A stretch of 64,000 nt of DNA from Azorinus chamasolen (lineage: Eukaryota; Mollusca; Bivalvia; Cardiida; Solecurtidae): NCBI GenBank assembly GCA_963576725.1, contig OY755237.1, positions 67,314,972-67,378,971 on the forward strand. The letters are read 5' to 3'. This document shows, in pieces, positions 9,846 to 19,418 of the stretch. The notes beneath the pieces were generated by a model. It ran no database searches. It saw only the letters and a program-made list of their open reading frames with translations, and had not been told where the DNA came from. How positions within the stretch are numbered: the stretch's first letter is position 1; each line of letters opens with the position of its first letter. A program made the translations under genes and the position numbers.

Positions 9846-10279
9846 TTGACCCATTTGCAAACAGACAAGACCCAGATCAGATTGCCCTCGCAGAACCTGT
9901 CTGAACAGGGTATATTCTGTTAGTTTGTGGAATTTATTTAGGTCCAATTCAACTGTTTTTATACCAATACAGGAAAATCCCTCTAAACCGGATGTCAAAT
10001 TTAGTATAGGTATTGGTCTTGGAGACAGGAGGCAGCTTAATGCAGGCCGAAAGTCATGCAGAAAGCTCCTCTTGGAGCTTTCTGCATGACATTCACCCTG
10101 CATTAAACAGCCATCTGCCTAAACGTATCTAAATTCTTCTCTACTGGAATTCACGTTAAGAAGGGTTTTACTGTACCCAAATACCCGGTGTTTATATTAT
10201 ACTATAGATAAAACATCCAGCTGATGAACAGCCATGCTATCGCATTTCTTACATGAATATTCATCAGAGAAAGGGTTAA
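9846..10279. mobile_element. A1 TTAA MITE split by an E insertion
   Basis: Short end TTGACCCATTTGCAAACAG with a degraded palindrome. The long flank breaks at TA 9968-9969 and resumes at 10176, ending ATCAGAGAAAGGGTTAA. Confidence 0.82.
9970..10173. mobile_element. E TA MITE nested in A1
   Basis: CAGGAAAATCCCTCTAAACC ... AAGGGTTTTACTG, TA on both sides (9968-9969, 10174-10175). Palindrome apex AAAGCTCCTCTTGGAGCTTT. Confidence 0.9.
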
Positions 10280-10376
10280 GGGATTGCCCACCGAAAAGAA
10301 CTGAACTGCTTCAAACTTGAAATTTTAATAGTTTCTTTCATTCTTTCCAAAAGGGTGACACGATCATGGTGTTTTA

Positions 10377-10550
10377 CAGTAAAATCTCCCTATAAAGTCA
10401 TAGACACGTGGTAGCTTAATGCAGGATGAGCGTTATGCAGAAAGCTCCTGCATGAGCTTTCTGAATTACTGTCTCCCTGCATTAAGGAACCACCTACTTT
10501 TAATGACATGTGATTATTCATAAGAGTGTCGCTTAAGAGGGATTTCACTT
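10377..10550. mobile_element. D TA MITE, short variant
   Basis: CAGTAAAATCTCCCTATAAA at left. Palindrome apex AAAGCTCCTGCATGAGCTTT. The right end reads TCGCTTAAGAGGGATTTCAC and then TTTA instead of TGTA. Confidence 0.75.
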
Positions 10551-10764
10551 TATAATGCCTAGATTTGGATTCAGGTTGTCCATAAAAATTAATACCAGAT
10601 CGAAATTGCTTATGGATGGCCTGAGCGTAACAAGTGTCAGGAAAAGAGGTATGAAAGTATGTCAGTGATTGCAGGTACAACAAGGTAAAACTTGAACTTT
10701 CTCGATAGATATAAATAAATGTGTATTTTGTGAATTTAAATGAACAAAAAACGTATTTCAAAAT

Positions 10765-10865
10765 ACGCAGTTGCTTAATGCTGAATGATAGTAACTAAGA
10801 ACGTTGTTTTGAGACCTTTCTGCATAACTTTCCTCCTACCTTGAGCTGCAGTGCACATGCCTACA
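10765..10865. mobile_element. D remnant
   Basis: GCAGTTGCTTAATGCTGAAT and CTTTCTGCATAACTTTCC survive from the palindrome. No ends visible. Confidence 0.5.
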
Positions 10866-10880
10866 AGAACCCATAAATAT

Positions 10881-11105
10881 TTACCCATTTACTCTATAGA
10901 TATGTTGTTCTACGCTTTTGCAAACAGAGTAGACGCAGATTAGACGGTTCCTATAGAAGACGTCCGATAAGGGTTTGCTCAGTTCACTTATGAAATAATA
11001 TAACTATGATTCTACAGTTTCAACTATGTGCCATTGTAAGAAATAGTTTAATCAATATTCATGACGTCATTATTTCTTATATGCATATGCATATTCATGG
11101 AGACA
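10881..11105. mobile_element. A1 TTAA MITE, ends worn
   Basis: TTACCCATTTACTCTATAG, palindrome of GCAAACAGAGTAGACGCAG type with apex GGTTCCTATAGAAGACG, then the A1 long flank to ATATTCATGGAGACACG. The final GGGTTAA is lost. Confidence 0.7.
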
Positions 11106-11419
11106 CGTTCTACTATAATTTAGTATGCCGGGCTGTACATTCAAATGGCAATTTTAGAGCTAAATCCGGGCGAGTATGTAGGGTGCGCTCCTTGGACAGA
11201 AAGGGATAAAAAGATGAAATGAAAATGAAACAATAAGTAACAGAGATAATGAAATAAATGAGAAGAATACACGATAAAGACAAAGGCTAGAGGTACATGG
11301 ACTAAGAGGGTGATTGAATATAAAATATTCCTTCGAAATTATATTCCAGTGTTAATTTAGTTGATGTTCGTCCAGTAAGTTAAAGTAAGACCCTAGAGGC
11401 CACAAGGGGACCACCTTAC
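11106..11419. other. No gene recognised
   Basis: AT- and purine-rich sequence (repeated AAATGAAA / AATAAATGAGA words around 11210-11280). Nothing identifiable. Confidence 0.4.
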
Positions 11420-11632
11420 TTAACCCTTTTCCGCTACCCACGACGTGACAGCGCTTGCAAACAGCTTGGATCCAGATGAGACGCCGAGTAACTCGGCGCC
11501 TAGTCAGGATCCAAGCTGTTTGACACTCGGTCTTTTTTTTCAAAAGCTTGATCAAATCAGAAGAAGGCAAAATTGTACCAGATCCAGATTTTGAGCAGGC
11601 ATCATTTTTTTCACAGCGGAGAAAGGGGTTAA
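11420..11632. mobile_element. F TTAA MITE (reference copy)
   Basis: Starts TTAACCCTTTTCCGCTACCC, ends CGGAGAAAGGGGTTAA. Palindrome 11458-11522: CAAACAGCTTGGATCCAGAT / CAGGATCCAAGCTGTTTG, apex ACGCCGAGTAACTCGGCG. Right flank CAAAAGCTTGATCAAATCAG is diagnostic for F. Shares TTAA 11629-11632 with the next F, which is inverted. Confidence 0.88.
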
Positions 11633-11829
11633 CCCTTATCCTGCTCAAGAAAATGATGGCTGCTAAAATACGTGTGTGCACTATTTTTACTTACTTCTAT
11701 TTCGATTAAGTTTTGGAGAAAATAATGCTCGAGTTTCAAACAGTTGGATCCTGGTGAGACGCCGAGTTACTCGGCGTCTCATCTGGATCCAAACTATTTG
11801 CTAATGTCAGACAAGTCGCGCTGTGGTAA
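11629..11829. mobile_element. F TTAA MITE, inverted
   Basis: TTAACCCTTATCCTGCTC to GTCGCGCTGTGGTAA. Palindrome 11737-11800 with CGCCGAGTTACTCGGCG. Forms a tail-to-tail pair with the preceding F. Confidence 0.82.
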
Positions 11830-12284
11830 GACACACGGGCAATAATCTCAGATTTAAATTAACGTATGGAATTTCCTCATTTCAATAGGAGATATACTTA
11901 CGGGTAGTAATGGTCACCCCAGGGGAGTTTGTCATCTTCAAAACCGTGTAATCAAAGTATCTTAGTGAGATATTCCCCCACCCACCGTATTTTACCACCC
12001 AATAGATAAATTATAGGGGGTTCATGGGCCTCGGTGTGATATTTAGTACGGTAAGTAACTTTTTATTGAAAAGATAAGACTGATTAAGTTTGAAGGTATG
12101 TGTAGGTTGGAGCTTTATTGGGCAATTAGGGGTACTTTAATTCTATCTACCCTTATGGACTTTATAGGGAGTCGGATGACTGGACCAGCTGTAGAGGCCG
12201 AAACGGCTTTAGCCGAAATGAAATAGTAGTAAAATCTTTCTCAACGACTACTTACATATAGTCTTACAAAGCTAAATTGTCTAC
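11830..12284. other. No gene recognised
   Basis: Mixed sequence without a long frame or identifiable repeat. Confidence 0.4.
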
Positions 12285-12550
12285 TTGACCCTTTCCCTGA
12301 GATAGAAACAATTTGACGCCTTTGTAAACTGGGTAGAACTAGAGTAAACAGTTAGCCTAGGGGCTGTCTGATAAGGATAAACTCTGTCCCTTATCTAATG
12401 ATACAGAAATGGTACCACAGACGCCAGTTTCTGAAATTGCCAAACAATGGCATTGTTCACACCATTGGTCATGGTAAAAACATCAGTTAGTAGGCTTAAT
12501 ATAGATGCAGTTCTGAATTCTTGGATAAATATTCACGAGGTAAAGAGGTG
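12285..12550. mobile_element. A1 TTAA MITE, strongly decayed
   Basis: TTGACCCTTTCCCTGAGATA, a faint palindrome (GTAAACTGGGTAGAACTAG / CTGTCTGATAAGGATAAAC), then ATAAATATTCACGAGGTAAAG. A D-like remnant (GAGCCTAATGCAGAATGC) follows to about 12625. Confidence 0.6.
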
Positions 12551-12784
12551 ATGCAGGAACACAGTAGAGCCTAATGCAGAATGCTCTTTGGGGAGTTATT
12601 GCAGTCACTTTTTTCCGCGAAAGTCAGATCTGCCATCCGTTTTAAATAACACAATTGCATAAGTGATCACTTTCAAAAGAGGGGTATAAAATTGTACGCC
12701 TTAGGCCCAGATAAAAAAGTACCTAGTTATAGTCTATTTTCAGTCCGAAGGACCGCTCAGCCGACTGTACATTTACTCCCCTGG

Positions 12785-13015
12785 TCATTGAGTCATTCGC
12801 CTAAAAAGAGCACTGCTAACATATGACGCAATCGTGCAGCTGCAGTACCGGCTAGTGACCCTCACATGTACCCATTTTAACCCCTGGGTGGAGAGGAGGT
12901 GCGGGTGGGAGACACTGAAAAGCGGTCTCTGAAATTTCCGGGAAGGACCGGGATTTGAACCCCTGACCTCCGGATTGGTAGTCAAGCGCGAACACCAACC
13001 GTACACCAGATCAGG
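12785..13015 (-). mobile_element. tRNA-derived SINE
   Basis: On the minus strand a tRNA-like head starts near 13010. It has an A-box-like TGGTGTACGGTTGG (13008-12995) and a B box GGTTCAAATCC (12961-12951). A tRNA-unrelated body containing CCCAGGGGTTAAAATGGG runs to about 12785. The head does not fold as a proper cloverleaf. The 73-codon minus-strand frame is a by-product. The far boundary is uncertain. Confidence 0.7.
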
Positions 13016-13023
13016 GTCTGTTC

Positions 13024-13075
13024 CTACTACTACTATTACTACTACAACTACTACTACTACTATTACTACTACTAC

Positions 13076-13107
<32 letters not shown>

Positions 13108-13133
13108 CTACTACTAGGCTACTACTACTATTA

Positions 13134-13165
<32 letters not shown>

Positions 13166-13185
13166 ATAATAATAATGATAATTAA
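13024..13185. repeat. Triplet microsatellite (CTA)n/(TTC)n/(ACT)n
   Basis: Runs of CTA, then TTC at 13078-13109, then ACT/CTA, then AAT. It abuts the SINE head side. Confidence 0.9.
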
Positions 13186-13194
13186 TACCGATAA

Positions 13195-13262
13195 TAATAT
13201 CCTAATAATAATGACTTTATTTTATGCGGATTACATATTTGGTAATTAACTAATGTTCAATA
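13195..13262 (-). mobile_element. Diverged non-LTR retroposon 3' tail
   Basis: CCTAATAATAATGACTTTAT followed by ACATATTTGGTAATTAACTA matches, loosely, the (AAT)n-AAGACTTTATTTAACG tails at 24017 and 43866. Read on the minus strand it is a short 3' end with a polyadenylation-like AATAAAG and an (ATT)n tail. Confidence 0.45.
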
Positions 13263-13825
13263 TAGATCTAGTTCACAAACAACAGACATATTATACAAAC
13301 TCAATAATGCCTATGCCATAAAATACGATGTCAATTAGGACTGGGGCAGGGCGTTAGGAACGAATACATGTACGAATTTAAGGAACGAACGAGCGGACAA
13401 ACGAATATTCACGATTAAGTATTAGATATCCCATGGCAACGCGTTTCAATGGTGAGTTCTCAAACTGTTAGGTGTACACATATCGTTAAAATGAGTTAGA
13501 CTGAACAGTCTGTGCAAATTTCAGCGATATTAAACTCAACTGTCTCCCAATTATCAAAAAGGCCTAGATCTATATACATGTACATAATACTACAAAAATG
13601 TTATCGGCAAAACGAATCTATAGATCTAAGAGTCTAGGCTATACACTAGTCTCATTAATGACCCGTAAGACAGCATGCTAATTTTGTGACAGGTGCCGGG
13701 ATAGCGTTAAAACCGAAAGTAGCTCGATATTACCATTTAGAGTACACAGATGTGAACTAGGCTATATACATATATATTCAGATAAATTAATCAAAGTCGG
13801 ATTTTCTCTTCAAGTTTAGTTCTCT
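13263..13825. other. No gene recognised
   Basis: AT-rich sequence without recognisable repeats. ACATGTA words at about 13576. Confidence 0.4.
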
Positions 13826-14035
13826 TCAACCCATTACCTGTACAGTCAGCTTGGATCCAGATGAGACGACGAGTATCTCGGCGTCTCATCGGGTTCCAAG
13901 CTGTTTGACACGCGGATCCAATATAGAGTGCCGATAATAGACATATGCCGACAATTACATTCACTTGCTCTAGTTCTCAAAGCTTGGACGAAGTCAGAAA
14001 TAAGTAAATTGTGAAGCTAGATCTTAGTTATCTAA
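13826..14035. mobile_element. F TTAA MITE, ends worn
   Basis: TCAACCCATTACCTG, palindrome at about 13845-13912 (CAGCTTGGATCCAGATGAGA ... GCGTCTCATCGGGTTCC), and the F flank CTCAAAGCTTGGACGAAGTC. Right terminus not clear. Confidence 0.7.
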
Positions 14036-14442
14036 CATGTTGGATATTAAGCACATACTTTAAATAACAGATTATGTTAAATCAAATGTACCGAAATTGC
14101 TTTAAATAGTTCAATCACGAAGTAAATAGATCTACTTCGTGGAGTAACCTACTTAATCGTGGCTCAATGATTATGCAAACTGAAAGTAGACTTCCCGATG
14201 TAAGGCAGCTCTTTGAAACAGCCTATCTGTTTGGTTTTGCAATTTTGTCAAGAAATAGATGAGTAGAGTTATGATTAAAAGTAATTCTAGCGATATACAA
14301 TAACATTGTAAAATATTTTTAAAATCGGGAAATTGTTTAAAATAGTAACAAGAAAAATAACTCCACGCTCATTGACATCCCTTTCTGAAGAGTAGTCTAA
14401 CTTTATCAAATATATTCCTACAATTTTCCAATAATTTCTAAC
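14036..14442. other. 5' region of the tRNA gene, no repeat recognised
   Basis: AT-rich. A small palindrome-like word pair CACGAAGTAAATAGATC / GATCTACTTCGTG occurs at about 14115-14140. No MITE here. Confidence 0.4.
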
Positions 14443-14515
14443 GGGGAATTAGCTCAAGTGGTAGAGCGCTCGCTTAGCATGTGAGAGGTACCGGGATCGA
14501 TACCCGGATTCTCCA
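14443..14515 (+). tRNA. tRNA-Ala (AGC anticodon)
   Basis: A 73-base cloverleaf with all stems paired. The acceptor stem GGGGAAT / ATTCTCC contains the G3:U70 wobble (14445 with 14512), the known alanine identity element. D stem is GCTC/GAGC. Anticodon stem CTCGC/GTGAG encloses TTAGCAT, with AGC at positions 34-36. T stem CCGGG/CCCGG encloses ATCGATA. Discriminator base is A. The internal A box (TAGCTCAAGTGG) and B box (GGATCGATACC) are near consensus. There is no intron. It is unlikely to be a pseudogene because the stems are complete and a T-run follows. This is the only confident host gene in the window. Confidence 0.95.
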
Positions 14516-14519
14516 AATA

Positions 14520-14537
14520 TTTTTATCTTTTTTTTTT
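14520..14537 (+). terminator. RNA polymerase III terminator T-runs
   Basis: TTTTT begins 5 bases after the tRNA, followed by a longer T-run. This is the expected Pol III stop. Confidence 0.8.
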
Positions 14538-14857
14538 GTTAGCCTTATTTCATTCTCCACGTCAGCAACACATTTTTTGGTTTTATATATTTATATCATA
14601 GTTATTTGTATTACATTTATATTTCTAGGTTTATATCTTTGGAAAAGCTACGTGGCAAATTGTGGGCATTGGGAAACCTCTATAAACTGGACTTTCACAT
14701 TACATAGCCGGTCTTTGGGTCACGTGGCAACTAACTACAGGATGAAAAAAATCACACTGCATTAAAAATGGAATTTTATTTTACTAGAGAGAGATAATTT
14801 AAGCCAGGTTTGAAGTATTTTCCCCCCTACATGTATATTTGAGAATACATATACGTA
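14538..14857. other. No gene recognised
   Basis: AT-rich. A 94-codon frame starting inside the tRNA (14481-14765) is an accident. Confidence 0.4.
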
Positions 14858-15222
14858 CAGTCAAACCCCTCTAAACCTGACTTCTAGCAGAGAATAATTT
14901 AGATAATTTTAGGCAGATGGCTGCTTAACCCTTACAGTGCGGGACACGAGTCACTAATGTCCTTTGCAAACAGTGTAGACCCAGATGAGAGGGCTCCTAG
15001 AGGAGCCCTCTCATCAGGGTCTGCACTGTTTGTCATGTTACACTTTTCTTTAGAAAACATCACTAAATATTCAATATAAGCTTGACCTATTTGAATTTTG
15101 GAATATGCCATTTGAAAATTCAGCGTTGTAAGGGTTAATGTAGGATAAAAAGTCACAAAGAAATTTCTGCATGTCTTTACCCTGCCACTTGTCTCCAAGA
15201 CTGATATTGATATTAAAGTAAA
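14858..15222. mobile_element. E TA MITE split by a G insertion in its stem
   Basis: CAGTCAAACCCCTCTAAACC after TA 14856-14857. Its stem reaches GGCTGC, is broken by G at TTAA, and resumes as TTAATGTAGGATAAAAAGTC at 15135. The right end is truncated near TAAAGTAAACG. Confidence 0.8.
14935..15138. mobile_element. G TTAA MITE nested in E
   Basis: TTAACCCTTACAGTGCGGGA to GCGTTGTAAGGGTTAA. Palindrome CAAACAGTGTAGACCCAGAT / ATCAGGGTCTGCACTGTTTG with apex GGGCTCCTAGAGGAGCCC. TTAA is duplicated on both sides. Confidence 0.92.
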
Positions 15223-15261
15223 CGTGAGTGTGTTTTATTTAATTTAGTTTTGAAACAACAT

Positions 15262-15305
15262 AATTAAGCATACCAATTAATTCAATTAAGCATACCAATT
15301 AATTC
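15262..15305. repeat. 22-bp exact tandem duplication
   Basis: AATTAAGCATACCAATTAAT followed by TC is repeated twice without change. Confidence 0.9.
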
Positions 15306-15360
15306 AAGCATGTAGCTAATCCTGACCATTAAAGCATAAGAATAGTCAACGAATAACTTA

Positions 15361-15425
15361 AACAGGGGGCGTCTGATCTGGAGCTAAACTATTTGCAAAT
15401 GTGTAAAAATGCGATACAATGATAT
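15361..15425. mobile_element. A-type palindrome half
   Basis: GGGGGCGTCTGATCTGGAGC then ACTATTTGCAAATGTG is the second arm and short end of an A element. Confidence 0.5.
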
Positions 15426-15446
15426 CAGCCATCTTTGTTTCATTTT

Positions 15447-15790
15447 TTAACCATTTCCCTCACATAATACGCCTTTTCTGGCATTTGCAAACAGGTTAGA
15501 CCCAGATCAGACGGATCCTATATTAGCCGTCTGATCAGGGTCTGCTCTGTTTGCTTACGGAATAATAAAGATATGATTCTTAAGTTTCTGTTGTAGTCAA
15601 ACATTCCTGATCAGGGTCTGCTTTGATTGCTAATGGCAGTTGATATGTACGTGTCTTTAGTTTCCAAAATGGTTGCAATGTTTCACCTTCCATGTTTCAT
15701 TATATAACTACATGTACATTTATTTTGTCCATGAATATTGAGTATATATGTATTGAAATTTGGAATAAACATAAAAAAAATTGACGGGGT
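15447..15790. mobile_element. A1/A2 chimeric TTAA MITE
   Basis: Begins as A1 (TTAACCATTTCCCTCAC, palindrome with apex GGATCCTATATTAGCC, then A1 flank to TCAAACATTCC). At CCTGATCAGGGTCTGC it jumps to an A2 second arm and the A2 flank (CACCTTCCATGTTTCATTAT). The terminal GGGTTAA is lost. Confidence 0.7.
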
Positions 15791-16121
15791 TGTCTAACTG
15801 TTTGCATTTTTCATTTACAAAACCGCCCACAATCGGTCCAAGGTTTAGCAATCAAAGTAAAGAAAATAGAGATATCGTATAAGCCACACAAAGTGCCTAT
15901 TTTATGCGACCACAAGTATTCAGTGGATGAGAAATCTCAGATTTATTTAATGGACATTAAGGCAAGGTGGACATAAAGTGACCACTGTATCAGTCATACT
16001 GACCATATGATGACCACTTGACCAATGTTTATATCCTGTCATTTATCTAGGCGTTTGTCTCCAAGCCTCGAATATCTGTTTACATAAGCGCAACGATATG
16101 AAGTGATTCTGACCAAGGTAA
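15791..16121. other. No gene recognised
   Basis: No repeat or frame of note. Contains several TGACCA/TGGTCA words at 15970-16030. Confidence 0.4.
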
Positions 16122-16440
16122 CTAAACCCTTTACCTGTTTGAGACGCATTTTGCACACCGAATAGACCAAGCTCAGATGCTGTCTGATCATGATCAGTTC
16201 TCAGAATATATAAGATCTGATTCTGTACTATTTGCTAGAGTAATGAATTCATTCGTGTTATATGCCAATACACTGTATATATATTTATGTGGGTATTGGT
16301 AGAAATTGTCAGATCTATAATAGTCCATTGAGCCAATAGAGTAGACCCTGATCAGACGGTTCCTACATGAGTCGCCTGATCTGGGTCTACTATGTTTGCA
16401 AATGCGCGAAAACGCGTTTATATAAGGGAAATGATTATAT
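16122..16440. mobile_element. Two overlapping A1 remnants
   Basis: A left end (CTAAACCCTTTACCTG) with a ruined palindrome to about 16240. Then an A1 in the opposite orientation with a palindrome from about 16330 (GAGTAGACCCTGATCAGACG ... GATCTGGGTCTACTATGTTT), ending TATAAGGGAAATG. Confidence 0.6.
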
Positions 16441-16469
16441 CCGATTGGTTCAAGCTGATAAACTATTAA

Positions 16470-16805
16470 ATGACATAGGTTCCGACTTCGCATCTACAGT
16501 TTCTGCCATGGCCAAACATTCTTTTCTTAATCCATTCCCTCATATTGACGCCTTTTGGCGCCCCTGTAAAAGTCACTTTGTGAAACCATTGTGGTAAATA
16601 GAGCATCTGCTCTATTTATCACATTGGTTTCATAGCTTTTCTCCAGTAAATCCTCCATTTCGGTAGATTTATTCAAAGAGGTTGGATCTAAAAATAGCCT
16701 ATGAGGTAATGGGTTAACTAGCCATTATATCAATGAATAAGTTAATAAATATATATGCATGATGGCATTATTTCTTACATAAACATTCACCAGGTAAAGG
16801 ATTAA
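16470..16805. mobile_element. A1 long-flank fragment split by a B insertion
   Basis: ACAGTTTCTGCCATGGCCAA before and CATTATATCAATGAATAAGT after the B copy form one A1 flank, ending CAGGTAAAGGATTAA. Confidence 0.7.
16527..16717. mobile_element. B TTAA MITE with shortened palindrome, nested in A1
   Basis: TTAATCCATTCCCTCATATT to GGTAATGGGTTAA. The apex is collapsed (ATAGAGCATCTGCTCTAT), losing the GCTCC...GGAGC block. Confidence 0.85.
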
Positions 16806-17376
16806 ACGTTATCCGATCTATGTCTATATTGTTGACTAAATAACATAGTTTATAAATATTTATGCATCTAACAGAATTAGCATTGGTCCAGGGAGTTTCG
16901 GCAATCGAAATGCCTCGGCGATATTGACCCACACCACACATGCTTACCGGAATGAAGATGTCGGACATAAAAATCCAAAGCGTTTTAGTTGTCTTTTTCC
17001 AAGGAGTTGGAATGTAATATTTGTCTCGGATTGGCAATTAATAGTAGAAACTACCTGCTGAAGACATATGTTTTACTTCAGACTTTCTGCATTTGTAATT
17101 ACAAGACAAACCGGTCGTTATTACTCGATTCATTCCGGCAAGATCGGAAACTTCCGAAAGTTAGCCGAATGCCCATTGACTGTATCCGGGAACATATAGA
17201 CCGGAAAAGAAATCAAGAGTTCCGTGACGTAAATAAGGATAAATATATCCTGCAGCTATGTCCTAACTTTGGCACGCTGTTGGCACACTTTTAGTTTTGT
17301 TTTAATTAAATAGTTTCAATCCAAATGAGAATCATAGTAACTGGACATCAAAACAGTTTGCCATTCTGATTACGTT
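16806..17376. other. Single-copy-looking sequence, no gene assigned
   Basis: Contains a 101-codon frame at 16989-17294 without a domain I can name. No MITE inside. A coding exon cannot be ruled in or out. Confidence 0.3.
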
Positions 17377-17606
17377 TTAACCCATTCCCTCATAGGCTAT
17401 TTTTAGATCCAACAACATTGAATAAATCTACCGAAAAGGAGCATTAACTAGAGAAAAGGAAACGTTTAGAATTGTGTAGTTTTGAAACCATTGTTATAAA
17501 TAGAGCATTTGCTCCTATAGGAGCAAAAGCTCTGTTTATCACAATGGTTTCATAAAGTGACTTTCACAGAGGTGTAGAATGGCGTATTTATGGAGGAGAG
17601 GGTTAC
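17377..17606. mobile_element. B2 TTAA MITE (B body, A1-type end)
   Basis: Typical B from TTAACCCATTCCCTCATAGG through its palindrome. The short end reads GGCGTATTTATGGAGGAGAG, which belongs to A1, ending GGGTTAC. The same arrangement occurs at 49702-49927, so it is a subfamily. Confidence 0.82.
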
Positions 17607-17739
17607 AGAAAGTGCAGAAGCATGGTACCTAAATACAGATAGAAACGTTCGGAAGAAGACGACGAACATAACATGCTAAAGATTAATTGACAACAATCAA
17701 AGCTTATAATTTCGCGCTACTTTAAACACTTCATTTGCT

Positions 17740-17900
17740 ATAAAAATGATGTCATCTTGGATATTCGATCTTTTTAAAGTTTCCACTCACTTCTATTCTT
17801 TCAAGCTTTTGAGTGTCAAACAGGTTGGACCCTGATGAGATGCTAAGCTGTTTGCAAATGCGAGTTTTGTCGCGCTTAGCAACATTTTTCAATGGGTTAA
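17740..17900. mobile_element. F TTAA MITE, reverse, apex deleted
   Basis: TTTGAGTGTCAAACAGGTTG, GACCCTGATGAGATGC, then AAGCTGTTTGCAAATGCGAG and CAATGGGTTAA. One palindrome arm is lost. Confidence 0.65.
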
Positions 17901-18054
17901 GTAATATATTTATAGCAAGGAGCAAGCTTTAGGTGTCGAAAACTTTAGAAATTGTCATTATACGTGTACATAAAACATACAAAACTAAGGCTTGATAATT
18001 TAGTTTGTTCTTTTTGTCGTTCGTTTTATATAATATATTTATACATTATTCTAG

Positions 18055-18200
18055 TTATAACGGCTAATTTGCAAATGGTTTGGATCCAGATAAGACGCCG
18101 AGTAACTCGGCGTCTCATCAGGGTCCAAGATGTTCGACACTCGGTAGTTTTATCGAATAGGAAATAAACGAAATTGTACTAGAGATATGAGATGATAGTG
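18055..18200. mobile_element. F TTAA MITE, ends worn
   Basis: Palindrome 18071-18136 with CGCCGAGTAACTCGGCG apex. F flank GACACTCGGTAGTTTTATCG follows. Confidence 0.7.
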
Positions 18201-18354
18201 GTCACTTAGTTATATTTATTCTGCATAAAACAGTTTTTGCATTCTGGTGAATTGGCGGAAAACTCTCGTTTGTAAATTGTTGGGTACGGTTTGTGTGTTT
18301 GGATGATGATGATGAAGGAGAGATAAGGGGGGGGGGGTGCAAAAAAGACATACA

Positions 18355-18520
18355 GGAGAACCTGTCTTAAGCGACCATCAAACGAGGTCTAATTATGGCT
18401 ATGTAGGACAGGTGGTAGCTTAATACAGGTCAAAAGTAATGCAGAAAGCTCCTATAGGAGCTTTCTGCATTACTTTTACCTGTATTAAGCAACTACTTGC
18501 TTTGTAAAATCCCTGTTTCC
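18355..18520. mobile_element. D TA MITE, right end truncated
   Basis: Left ACAGGAGAACCTGTCTTAAG. Palindrome arms GCTTAATACAGGTCAAAAGT / ACCTGTATTAAGCAACTAC with apex AAAGCTCCTATAGGAGCTTT. No right terminal repeat. Confidence 0.78.
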
Positions 18521-18599
18521 TATTAATTTATCTCTGCGTTCGTTTATCATGACCCTTGAGTGAAGGCACAATTTGTACCAGTAAAATATTGTAGACCTG

Positions 18600-18815
18600 C
18601 CGTGAACTGGACACGAGGAAATTAGGTGAACAAACGCGAAATTTGTCGTCTGCCAACAAAATCGTTTGCTTAATTTTTCAAAGAGAATGTACCTTCTTTT
18701 CTTATCAAAGGCGTCGAAAAGAGTATCATCTCGTCTTGACCCATGCAGACGAGACGCCCAGTTTGTTCTGGATCCAAACAGATTGTAAAGGTCATCAGTA
18801 TTCGTGACAAGATTT
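18600..18815. mobile_element. I TTAA MITE, decayed
   Basis: GTCGTCTGCC near 18646, CTCGTCTTGACCCATGCAGA, GCAGACGAGACGCCCAG and CTGGATCCAAACAGATTG. Ends not clear. Confidence 0.5.
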
Positions 18816-18891
18816 AGTTAAAACAGGCGCGAAGTTTGTCACCATACATCATAACCAGTAACCTATGACCACTGCTTTAGTTTCGTCCTTC

Positions 18892-19080
18892 GTAACCCTT
18901 TCAATGTTGAATTTTCAAAGTGGAAAGGCTCATAAGTTGTTAACAGAAGAATCCATTCATTATGAAAGGTTTTAATTTGTTTGAGGATTATGAATAACAA
19001 ACAGTTCAGACCCTGATCTGATCTGGGTCTACACTGTTTGCAAACGCCAGTACTCTTGTTTCCTGCCTTAAAATGGTTAT
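18892..19080. mobile_element. J TTAA MITE
   Basis: GTAACCCTTTCAATGTTGAA, CATTCATTATGAAAGG, CAAACAGTTCAGACCCTGAT joined to GATCTGGGTCTACACTG (apex deleted), right end CCTTAAAATGGTTATC. Confidence 0.75.
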
Positions 19081-19260
19081 CTCTTAGCAGGCTATCGGCG
19101 AAATCGTTATTACATTTGCAAATAAGTTGGATCCAGATGAGATACTGAGTACCTTTGATTATCACCAGGAGTCAACGTATTAGAAATAGGCCAGCTTTAA
19201 GAATCTGCAGCAGACGGCAAAGTTGGCAAACGATGGTTACTTGATATTTACGTGCAAAGA
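19073..19260. mobile_element. I TTAA MITE, decayed
   Basis: TTATCTCTTAGCAGGCTATC, GCAAATAAGTTGGATCCAG, then GCAGCAGACGGCAAAG. The second arm is degraded. Confidence 0.5.
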
Positions 19261-19418
19261 GTTAGAAAAACAAGTCTGTGATGCTCTTTTCTAAAAGAAA
19301 GGTTTCTTCTCGTTTAAGTTCTATGATATCATAAAAATATTACAAAAAACGTTCTTGAGAATTATTTCGAAAGAATCTAATTAGGATCCAAACGGCAAAT
19401 AACAGAGTAATCAAAGGT

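Noticed and set aside
12785..13006. 73-codon minus-strand frame in the SINE
   Set aside because: The frame covers the tRNA-like head and SINE body; such frames recur in SINE copies and are not genes.
12944..13010. Second tRNA gene on the minus strand
   Set aside because: A and B boxes are present, but the acceptor and anticodon stems do not pair and the sequence continues as a SINE body.
16989..17294. 101-codon frame as a host gene
   Set aside because: The start (CNIC) hinted at a zinc-binding motif, but the remaining cysteine/histidine spacing is absent.
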